The translations under genes were made by a program, and so were the position numbers. From Sideroxydans sp. (lineage in GTDB: Bacteria; Pseudomonadota; Gammaproteobacteria; Burkholderiales; Gallionellaceae): a DNA stretch of 64,000 nucleotides. The notes beneath the pieces are model-generated. The model was given only the letters and a program-made list of their open reading frames with translations. It was not told the DNA's origin and made no database searches. Positions 57,607-64,000 of this stretch are shown here, one piece after another (the stretch's first letter is position 1; the number at the start of each line of letters is the position of its first letter). The stretch covers positions 124,001-188,000 of the forward strand of contig JAQTUV010000005.1 of the NCBI GenBank assembly GCA_028707175.1, read 5' to 3'.

Positions 57607-57647
57607 AGCTAACCCGGCGCTCAACCTAGGTTAGCTCTACGTTAGGC
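57607..57647 (+). repeat. attC-like recombination site 4 (minimal loop)
   Basis: AGCTAAC-ccggc-GCTCAACC-ta-GGTTAGC-tctac-GTTAGGC, only 41 bases, with the same bulged-base arrangement as site 3 and almost no loop. The left core does not exactly match the GTTAACC of site 3. Confidence 0.83.
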
Positions 57648-57654
57648 GTCGGCG

Positions 57655-57828
57655 ATGACCTTTACCTTTCAGTGCGTCACCTGCGGAAAAACCCACGAAG
57701 GCATGCCGAGCTTTGGTGCTTCGGCACCACTGAGCTACTACGAAGTACCGGTGGAGGGGAAAGCCGTTGGGGTCAGCCTCACAATTGTTTACCCCTCACC
57801 TCAAAGTCCATTCGATCAAGCAAAGTAG
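57655..57828 (+). pseudogene. Truncated DUF2199-like cassette gene
   Basis: The 57-codon frame starts MTFTFQCVTCGKTHEGMP and continues SYYEVPVEGKAVGVSL, as in DUF2199 proteins (zinc-ribbon-like CxxC start). After about 46 residues it departs from the family and stops, so most of the gene is missing. It is the last visible cassette. Confidence 0.6.
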
Positions 57829-57931
57829 GCACCAAATGAGTGCTCACCCTACAGACTCAACAATGGCCTACTTCTTCCCAAGCTTCCCCGTCCATCAGGG
57901 CGTGATGATGCCTATCTCACAGATGTCGCAA

Positions 57932-57987
57932 GGCGGATGAGTATGCCGTGGTGGGTGGGTTGTATGAGGTGAGCATTGCGGCGTGAT
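57932..57987 (+). pseudogene. Third copy of draT 3' end
   Basis: Reads DEYAVVGGLYEVSIAA then a stop: the last 16 or so codons of draT. The nucleotide sequence GTGGTGGGTGGGTTGTATGA is identical to that of the intact gene. It marks the right edge of the cassette array. Confidence 0.85.
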
Positions 57988-58021
57988 GATGTCAGCTATA
58001 AAGAAGGCATGACTTTTATGT

Positions 58022-59764
58022 TTACCGCTGCATATCTTTACAGTTCACTTTAGCCCGGTACATCGCTGAATCGGCCTTACATAGAAGCGTCTCCATATCA
58101 GCGCCATCTTCAGGATAGATCGCCACGCCCAAGCTTCCTGATATATCGATCTTGTTGCCTTCGATCACGAATGTTTGCATCAGTGAAGAGTGTATTTTGT
58201 CTGCCAAGTTTGAAACATCCTGCTCACTCTTCACCTCTGTCACCAAGATGGCGAACTCATCCCCGCCAAATCTGGAAACAGTATCGATCTCTCTAACAAG
58301 AACACTCAAGCGCTCTGCAACAGCGATCAGAAGTAAATCCCCCACTCTATGACCCAATGAGTCATTGACCGACTTGAAGCCGTTCAAATCCATAAAGATC
58401 ACGGCAAACTTACTCTTGTGTCGCTTTGCGATGGCTAACTGTTGATTAAACCTATCTTGAAATAAAAGGCGATTGGGCAAGTTAGTTAAAAAATCATGCT
58501 GAGCTTGGTGCGCTACATTTTCTTGTTCTGCTTTACTTAATGTGATGTCTGTAAATATTCCTATTCGATTGATAACTCGGCCTTGAGAATCGAGTAGTGA
58601 ATGAATAGACAGTTTCTCAAGGAAGGCTGATCCATCTTTGCGACGATTCCATACCTCACCTTCCCAGCGCCCGCATTCAGTCAATGTCTTCCACATATCA
58701 GCATAAAACTCTCGACTCTGACTGCCTGATGACATCAACGAGGGATTACTGCCGACAGCTTCTTCACTTGTATATCCAGTGAGCTTTGTGAAGGCCGGAT
58801 TCACAGCAACAATTTTATTGTCAGCATCCACGATGACAATACCATCTTGGCTAACAGCAAAGACTTTGGCACTCAGCTCATTCTGCTTGGTGGACTTTCG
58901 ATGTGCGGAAGAAAGGATCGCTAATGTCATCCCCGTGATAGCCATCAACATGGCGAACATCCAGAAATTGGCTAATCCATTGCGCGAAAACTCCTCTGCA
59001 AAGAGCCCCGTTTGTAAATGCGCGCTCAACAATGCTTGAGTCAACAACATGAGTTGGATCAGCGCAGAATTTCTTCTTCCACTTCGCAATCCAGCCCATA
59101 TCAAGAATGGGAATACCCATGCAATTCCGGCTCTTTGTTCGAAAGATATACCCAGCACTTGCCAATCAAAGAATATGTATTGCCCAACTAGAAATGAAGA
59201 TATCCATAAAGCCAATATCTCTCCCGTTCGGGCTAATTGGAAGTGTCTAGCTTTGTTTTTTGAAAATACCAGTATCAGAGGCGTGAAGAAGGCGATACCC
59301 AATACATCAGCTCTCCACCAACGCCACATGATGGCAGGCAACATCTCAGAAGAAATCAGGCCGGATTGCATAAGGGCAAGAGGCCCCAATATCGCGCTAA
59401 CAATTGAGGGGACAGCGCCACCTGCCAAGATGACAAGCCACAGATCCCTAATGCGAGATAACTTAAGGTCTACACTCCCTATTCGATTGATCAGGAGATA
59501 ACCCACTAATGGCTCGAGTGTGTTTCCAGCCGCCGATCCTAAAGCAAAGATAATTGGGGCATCCACCATGATTGCCACGATATAGGCCGCAACAAATATC
59601 GATGGTAGAAATTGGATGCCACCCAGCAATAGTGCCGCTAAGGCAATTCCACTGGGGGGCCAAAAGATAGTCGCGCTATTGCTTACAGTGCCAAACGACA
59701 ATCCTATTTTGGCAGCCAAAACATACAGAACAACCAACACCACTGACTTGAAGATGAATAACAA
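58022..59764 (-). CDS. MASE1-PAS-GGDEF diguanylate cyclase
   Basis: The 580-residue protein has an N-terminal MASE1 membrane sensor (about eight segments, FWPPSGIALAALLLGG), a PAS domain (AVSQDGIVIVDADNKIVAVN, about 300-410) and a GGDEF domain (DFLTNLPNRLLFQDRF; SRFGGDEFAILV, about 500). GGDEF is intact, so it should make cyclic di-GMP. The start is a TTG at 59764 by this reading; a downstream start is possible. Its position outside the nif operons suggests no direct nif link. Confidence 0.88.
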   Translation of the reverse strand: MLFIFKSVVLVVLYVLAAKIGLSFGTVSNSATIFWPPSGIALAALLLGGIQFLPSIFVAAYIVAIMVDAPIIFALGSAAGNTLEPLVGYLLINRIGSVDLKLSRIRDLWLVILAGGAVPSIVSAILGPLALMQSGLISSEMLPAIMWRWWRADVLGIAFFTPLILVFSKNKARHFQLARTGEILALWISSFLVGQYIFFDWQVLGISFEQRAGIAWVFPFLIWAGLRSGRRNSALIQLMLLTQALLSAHLQTGLFAEEFSRNGLANFWMFAMLMAITGMTLAILSSAHRKSTKQNELSAKVFAVSQDGIVIVDADNKIVAVNPAFTKLTGYTSEEAVGSNPSLMSSGSQSREFYADMWKTLTECGRWEGEVWNRRKDGSAFLEKLSIHSLLDSQGRVINRIGIFTDITLSKAEQENVAHQAQHDFLTNLPNRLLFQDRFNQQLAIAKRHKSKFAVIFMDLNGFKSVNDSLGHRVGDLLLIAVAERLSVLVREIDTVSRFGGDEFAILVTEVKSEQDVSNLADKIHSSLMQTFVIEGNKIDISGSLGVAIYPEDGADMETLLCKADSAMYRAKVNCKDMQR

Positions 59765-60124
59765 AATAGCCTCTGTTCATAGGGAACGTTAAGCCTTCCA
59801 CCTCTCCTCGATTCCCACTTCTTTTTTTTGATTTATAGGCTTGGCGCATTAACTAGTCAATATATTTCAATTGGCCTACACAAAGCGCCGCCGAACACCA
59901 CTCTCCGCACATCGCCACTGCTTCTCCCTTGCCCCATCTTATGCGAAAAGTTCTTACCCAATGTGGCCGACTTCTTGCTCATCATTCCTCGCAACATCAA
60001 CAGCCACTTGCCTTAGCCAACACATTCACGTTAGTCCGCTGCATGTGTGACATGAATGTAGGTAAAGCAACATTAACTGGCGATGTTTGTTGCGCAATTT
60101 TCCCTGTAAATATTTGGAGCAACA
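59765..60124. other. Long intergenic region before the GST gene
   Basis: No convincing gene. A 42-codon frame on the minus strand (59857-59985, MMSKKSATLGKNFSHKMG) has a fair ribosome site, but nothing else supports it. A TGT-N10-ACA motif is present at 60057-60072 and a sigma54-like TGGCGATGTTTGTTGC at 60079-60094, whose spacing is one base too long. Confidence 0.5.
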
Positions 60125-60742
60125 ATGAAGTTCTACATGACACCCGGCTCGTGCTCGACCGGCATCCATATCTTGCTCGAAGAACTGGAGCTTACGTTCG
60201 AGGTATATCTGGTGAACCTGATGGCGGGCGACCATCTCAAGCCAGAGAATCTGGCGGTGAATCCCAAAGCCACTATCCCGACGCTGGTCCGCGATGACGG
60301 TTCGTCCATCACCGAATTCCAAGCCATCGCATGGTGGCTGGCGCGCACTTATCCCAAGGCAAAGTTACTACCAAATGACATCGAAGGCGAAGTGCGTGTG
60401 ATCGAAACGCTGGACTACGTGATCGGCACGATTCACGGGCAAGGCTACACGCGCATCTTCACCACCGATAATTATTCATCCGATACCTCACAGCACGAGG
60501 CGATCCGAGCACGCGGGCGCGAGATCGTGAGCAAAGGTTTCGCGGTGATGAATGAAGCACTGGCTGGCAAGGAATACGTGGTCGGCAAATTCAGCATCGC
60601 CGATGCAGCGCTGTTCTATGTGGAATTCTGGGCGGACAAGATCAAGCTCGAACTACCACCGAACTGCCTCGCGCATTACCGGCGCATGCTGCAACGACCT
60701 GTAGTGCGACGGGTGTTGATGGAAGAGGGCTACCGAGTATGA
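60125..60742 (+). CDS. Glutathione S-transferase family protein
   Basis: The 205-residue protein has the GST thioredoxin-fold start MKFYMTPGSCSTGIHILLEE, a cis-proline region NPKATIPTLVRDDGSSITE, and the helical C-terminal domain (KFSIADAALFYVEFWADK). GGAGCAAC precedes the start. It overlaps the Fe-S protein gene by four bases, so the two likely act together. Enzyme substrate unknown. Confidence 0.88.
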   Translation: MKFYMTPGSCSTGIHILLEELELTFEVYLVNLMAGDHLKPENLAVNPKATIPTLVRDDGSSITEFQAIAWWLARTYPKAKLLPNDIEGEVRVIETLDYVIGTIHGQGYTRIFTTDNYSSDTSQHEAIRARGREIVSKGFAVMNEALAGKEYVVGKFSIADAALFYVEFWADKIKLELPPNCLAHYRRMLQRPVVRRVLMEEGYRV

Positions 60743-62130
60743 GCGAGAAGCCTGTGCAGATACAGACGAAGCTCGACTGGTCCGGCTACGAGAGCTACGG
60801 CAGTTTTGGCAGCTTTGATTTTGGCGGTTTCGGCGAAAGCGAGGCGGCAGCGCCTGCTGCAGGCGGCGGTTATGCCAAGGCAGCCGCGGTGTGTATGGGC
60901 AAGCGTCATTGCCAGCAAAAATACCAAGGGGTGATGTGCCCCAGCTTCCGCGTCACCGACGACGAGAAACATTCCACCCATCATCGCGCCGTCACGCTCA
61001 AGGCTGCGCTCGATGGCGAATTGGGTGCGCATCCATTTCTGAGTGCGGAGTTGTCAGAGGCGATGGAATTGTGTGTGAGTTGCAAGGGCTGCAAAAGTGA
61101 ATGTCCGCACGGGGTGGATATGGCGTTGCTGCGCGTGGAAGCGCTGGCACAACGTTGGGAGCAACTCGGCCACGTGCCGTTGCGCGAGCGCTTGTTCGCC
61201 TTCACGCCGCGCTATGCCAAACACCTGAAGCACTTCAACTGGTTGGGCGCGTTGCGCACACACATGCCGCTGCTCGCTAAGGCGATGGAGCGCTGGTTGG
61301 GTATCGCCGCCCAGCGTTCAATACCGAAGGCGGCAGCACGCGATTTCATCTCGACGCAAGCACAGTCGGTCGCGGTCGCCGAAGGTGCGCGCGAGGTCGT
61401 GCTGCTGGTGGACACCTTCTCCAACCATCTCGATCCACAGATCGCGCAGGCTGCACTGCATGTGTTGCAAGCAGCCGGTTACACGGTGCATGTCGCGCAA
61501 GCTGCGGCGGGCGAACGCGCGCTGTGCTGCGGTCGCACTTTTCTTTCCAGCGGCTTGATAGACGAAGCGCGCGCCGAAGCCACGCGTTTGCTGGATGCAC
61601 TGACACCCTATGCCGAGCGCGGACTACCGGTGATCGGGCTAGAGCCGTCTTGCCTGCTGATGTTGCGCGACGAGTATCACACGCTGGGGCTGGGCGAACG
61701 TGTCGCGACGCTCGCGAGATCTGCCGTGTTACTGGAAGAGTTCCTCGCGCGCGAACACGATGCCAAACGCCTGACCTTGCCGCTCAAACCGCTGACTGAA
61801 AAAGTGTTGGTGCACGGCCACTGCCACCAGAAGGCATTCGGTGTGATGCCGGCAATGGCAAAGGTATTGGGGCTGGTGCCGGAGTTGCAGGTGGAATTCA
61901 TCGAATCGAGCTGTTGCGGCATGGCAGGTTCGTTCGGCATGGAAGCGGAGCATTACGACATGTCTATGCAGATGGGTGAACTCTCATTGCTGCCCAAGGT
62001 CCGCGCCGCCGAGGCAAACACGCTGCTGATCGCCAACGGCACCAGCTGCCGTCACCAGATACGCGACGGTGCAGCGCGCGAATCGCAACATCTGGCGCAA
62101 GTGCTGCGGCGTGCGATCCTTCCTCGATAA
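60739..62130 (+). CDS. Fe-S protein with cysteine-rich CCG domains
   Basis: The 463-residue protein has an unusual N-terminal run with Tyr/Gly/Phe (SYGSFGSFDFGGFGES), a 4Fe-4S motif (CVSCKGCKSECPHGVD, about residue 115), and two CCG-type domains (RALCCGRTFLSSG about 258; SSCCGMAGSFGMEAEHY about 390). It resembles the C-terminal, iron-sulfur part of glycolate-oxidase/YdiJ-type FAD enzymes, but has no FAD domain itself. It could pass electrons to a partner; the GST gene is coupled upstream. Confidence 0.85.
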   Translation: MSEKPVQIQTKLDWSGYESYGSFGSFDFGGFGESEAAAPAAGGGYAKAAAVCMGKRHCQQKYQGVMCPSFRVTDDEKHSTHHRAVTLKAALDGELGAHPFLSAELSEAMELCVSCKGCKSECPHGVDMALLRVEALAQRWEQLGHVPLRERLFAFTPRYAKHLKHFNWLGALRTHMPLLAKAMERWLGIAAQRSIPKAAARDFISTQAQSVAVAEGAREVVLLVDTFSNHLDPQIAQAALHVLQAAGYTVHVAQAAAGERALCCGRTFLSSGLIDEARAEATRLLDALTPYAERGLPVIGLEPSCLLMLRDEYHTLGLGERVATLARSAVLLEEFLAREHDAKRLTLPLKPLTEKVLVHGHCHQKAFGVMPAMAKVLGLVPELQVEFIESSCCGMAGSFGMEAEHYDMSMQMGELSLLPKVRAAEANTLLIANGTSCRHQIRDGAARESQHLAQVLRRAILPR

Positions 62131-62251
62131 GCTTCCCGCGATACACTACAGCCGTCGCTACAGAGCGGCGGTTCTCGCGCCATGCGTGTAGATGCGCAAC
62201 CTCAGTCAGGCACTTCCCCGCTCTGCTCTGTATCTTGTCATCCAAGGAGAT

Positions 62252-63124
62252 ATGACAGTGAACACATCCAGAGCAGACCTGTACGCGGCACGATTCAACA
62301 AGGTGTTCGATTTCATCGATCATCACCTAGACGAACCGTTGTCCGTGGAGCAATTGAGTCAGGTCGCGCATTTCTCGAAGTTCCATTTTCATCGCCAGTT
62401 CTCCGATTACTGCGGCATCAGTGTGATGCGGTACATCCAGTTGATGCGTTTGAAGCGGGCCTCTTACCGGCTGGTCTTCAACACGCTAGAACGGATCACC
62501 GACATCGCGCTGGATGCCGGTTTCGAAAATCCGGAATCGTTCTCGCGCGCGTTCAAGAACACCTTCGGGCAAACCCCGACTGAATTCAGGCAACAGCCAA
62601 AATGGCAACCCTGGAACGAGCGCTACCGATTCCCCAACATAGATAGGAGTAAACAAATGGAAGTGAATATCTGGGAATTCGAGGAAACACCCATCGCAGT
62701 ATTTGAGCATCGCGGCCCACCCGATCTGGTCAATGATTCGGTGAAGATATTCATCGACTGGCGCAAGACGAGCGGCCTGTCACCGACCCAGACCAGCGAC
62801 AGCTTCGGCATCGCCTACGACAATCCTGACACGACGGCCCCGGCGGATTTCCGCTTCGACATCTGTGGCTCGGTGACAGAAGCCGTGCCCGCCAACCCGC
62901 AAGGTGTGATCAACAAGCGCATCCCGGCAGGTCGCTGCGCAGTGGTGCGTCATCAAGGCTCGCATCAACGTATCGGCGAAGCAGCCTATTACTTGTATCG
63001 GGACTGGTTGCCGAACAGCGGCGAAGAGTTGCGCGATTTCCCGCTGTTCTTCCACTATCTGAACCTGATGCTGGACACGCCAGAGCATGCCTTGCTAACA
63101 GATGTCTATCTGCCGTTGAAATAG
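62252..63124 (+). CDS. AraC-family regulator with GyrI-like domain
   Basis: The 290-residue protein has an N-terminal AraC double helix-turn-helix (PLSVEQLSQVAHFSKFHFHR, ITDIALDAGFENPESFSRAF) and a C-terminal GyrI-like ligand-binding domain (about 135-290: YRFPNIDRSKQMEVNIWEFE, PAGRCAVVRHQGSH). Such proteins respond to small organic molecules. AAGGAGAT precedes the ATG at 62252, better than the longer frame from 62192. Confidence 0.9.
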   Translation: MTVNTSRADLYAARFNKVFDFIDHHLDEPLSVEQLSQVAHFSKFHFHRQFSDYCGISVMRYIQLMRLKRASYRLVFNTLERITDIALDAGFENPESFSRAFKNTFGQTPTEFRQQPKWQPWNERYRFPNIDRSKQMEVNIWEFEETPIAVFEHRGPPDLVNDSVKIFIDWRKTSGLSPTQTSDSFGIAYDNPDTTAPADFRFDICGSVTEAVPANPQGVINKRIPAGRCAVVRHQGSHQRIGEAAYYLYRDWLPNSGEELRDFPLFFHYLNLMLDTPEHALLTDVYLPLK

Positions 63125-63175
63125 CCTTCCAGCGTGCGATCGACTAGGCGAATCCGCTCTACCCCCATACCCATT

Positions 63176-63203
63176 CCCGACAACGGTTTAGCCTTTGTCG
63201 GGT
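63176..63203 (+). terminator. Possible terminator after AraC gene
   Basis: CCCGACAA-cggtttagcct-TTGTCGGG followed by TTT, 50 bases after the AraC stop. The loop is rather long. Confidence 0.45.
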
Positions 63204-63256
63204 TTGCCACCAATCCTCCTGCACCACAAACCCCGCCGTTACAGGCTTCGTATGAC

Positions 63257-63271
63257 TGGCGCGTTTATTGC
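63257..63271 (+). promoter_or_regulatory. Sigma54-type promoter of SIR2-like gene
   Basis: TGGCGCGTTTATTGC: GG-N10-GC spacing is exact with one mismatch (TGGCGC for TGGCAC), 40 bases before the start at 63311. A near NifA motif (TGT-N10-ACC) lies at 63195-63210. Confidence 0.62.
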
Positions 63272-63310
63272 GAGTGATTCCCGCATTACCAACACGCGGA
63301 GTCATCTCAC

Positions 63311-64000
63311 ATGAGCACAACATTCGACAACATCTTCACTGGCCTATTCGACGGCAGTGTCGTTCCCTACCTTGGCGCAGGCGCACTCAATGGCGTGATC
63401 GATCCAGCCACCGGCAAGGCTATCCCCGCCGACAGCGACAGTCTCATCCTGGCGATGAACAACGGGCAGCCGATGGCACCCAAGTTGATGTTCGAATTCC
63501 CGCGTGCGGCGATGAACGTGGAGTTGAAACGCGGCCGTTCCGCCGTGAACAAGTTCCTTGATGCGACCTATCGCGACACACAGTGGAGCACCTCTGCACT
63601 GCACACTTGGTTGGCGCAACAAAAGCTGCCTTACATCATCGACTGCAACCGCGACACGCAATTGCAAAAACAATACGCCAGTACACCGCACACCCTCATC
63701 GTCGGTATCGCACGCATGTCCGGCAAAGAGTATCGCTTCCGCCTCTTCAACTACGATGGCACTAGCTACTCCGCCATCGAGCAAGAAGCAGTGGATAGCA
63801 GCCTGCCTATCTTATTCAAACCGCTGGGCACACCCCTGCCGGAATCGAACTACATCGCATCGGATGCCGACTTCGTGGACTACATCACCGAGTTGATGGG
63901 AGGCTTCGCCATCCCGTCCTTCGTCAAGCGCATGCGCCAAAACAAACGTTATCTGCTGCTCGGTATGCGTTTGAACCGCGACACCGACCGCATGGTGTTC
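63311..64000 (+). CDS. SIR2-like protein, 3' part beyond window
   Basis: The 230 visible codons begin MSTTFDNIFTGLFDGSVVPY, with LGAGALNG after it like the NAD-binding start of SIR2 proteins, then LPYIIDCNRDTQLQ and ILFKPLGTPLPESNYIAS, which occupy the places of the TxNxD and KxHG motifs (the histidine is not seen: FKPLG). SIR2-like genes of this type are found in nif regions of other diazotrophs, and the sigma54 promoter fits that. Substrate unknown; the end is missing. Confidence 0.7.
   Translation, partial: MSTTFDNIFTGLFDGSVVPYLGAGALNGVIDPATGKAIPADSDSLILAMNNGQPMAPKLMFEFPRAAMNVELKRGRSAVNKFLDATYRDTQWSTSALHTWLAQQKLPYIIDCNRDTQLQKQYASTPHTLIVGIARMSGKEYRFRLFNYDGTSYSAIEQEAVDSSLPILFKPLGTPLPESNYIASDADFVDYITELMGGFAIPSFVKRMRQNKRYLLLGMRLNRDTDRMVF

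Noticed and set aside
59857-59985. 42-codon frame on the minus strand
   Set aside because: The ribosome site is only fair and there is no recognisable product or conserved context; kept as part of the intergenic description.
60057-60072. TGT-N10-ACA motif before the GST gene
   Set aside because: It is too close to the gene, and no valid sigma54 promoter is nearby; the motif is expected by chance every few kilobases.
60079-60094. Sigma54-like promoter before the GST gene
   Set aside because: The GG to GC distance is 11 bases, one too long for sigma54.

Overview
The window is a stretch of chromosome centred on nitrogen fixation, from a Gram-negative, probably betaproteobacterial diazotroph. 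Porin, TonB receptor and KdpDE-type genes, a NAD-dependent formate dehydrogenase of the Fds type, DraT and sigma54/NifA promoters all fit that. The overall look suggests a Nitrosomonadales/Gallionellaceae-like organism, but the genus is a guess. No rRNA, tRNA or CRISPR array was seen.

Layout. (1) 1-7911, minus strand: a nifENX operon with accessory genes (nifE, nifN, nifX, rseC-like, nifX-associated genes, fdxB, a 2Fe-2S ferredoxin, nifZ, a double nitroreductase and an ankyrin protein), driven by a sigma54 promoter at 7947-7961 with a NifA site at 8006-8021. (2) 8119-10594: an OLD-family nuclease and a ParDE toxin-antitoxin pair. (3) 10687-23662: potassium transport, with kup on the minus strand and kdpFABC, a CorA-like GMN protein and kdpDE on the plus strand. 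(4) 23719-32171: a formate module (fdsGBA, fdhD, fdsD, a formate/oxalate-type transporter) bordered by gene debris. (5) 32144-33873: two nif-linked genes, including the Fe-S LRV protein, with their own sigma54 promoter. (6) 34219-39920: molybdenum genes modE, modABC, a TauE-like exporter, modD and an acetyltransferase. (7) 40245-46011, plus strand: TonB receptor, binding protein, di-haem protein and porin. (8) 46077-52920, minus strand: nifH, nifD, nifK, nifT, a ferredoxin, nifY-like and three small genes. (9) 53219-58000: draT followed by a BRO gene and an integron-like cassette array without an integrase, with the 3' end of draT present three times. (10) 58022-64000: a MASE1-PAS-GGDEF protein, a GST, an Fe-S protein, an AraC regulator and a partial SIR2-like gene with its own sigma54-like promoter.

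How it fits together. NifHDK is the nitrogenase, and NifE, NifN, NifX and NifY handle the iron-molybdenum cofactor. The ferredoxins supply electrons, DraT can switch NifH off, and the formate dehydrogenase can supply NADH. Molybdate for nitrogenase and for formate dehydrogenase comes through ModABC under ModE. The most interesting region is 39921-40244. Here modE and the TonB-receptor operon diverge, each has a sigma54-type promoter, one NifA-type site lies between them, and a ModE-like palindrome sits at each predicted start point. This predicts that the TonB, binding-protein, di-haem and porin operon is a nitrogenase-dedicated molybdenum (or metal-chelate) uptake system that is switched on by NifA and off by ModE-molybdate.

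Two families of dispersed palindromic repeats litter the region. In three places they are read in frame as part of a protein (the nitroreductase, nifN and fdsB).
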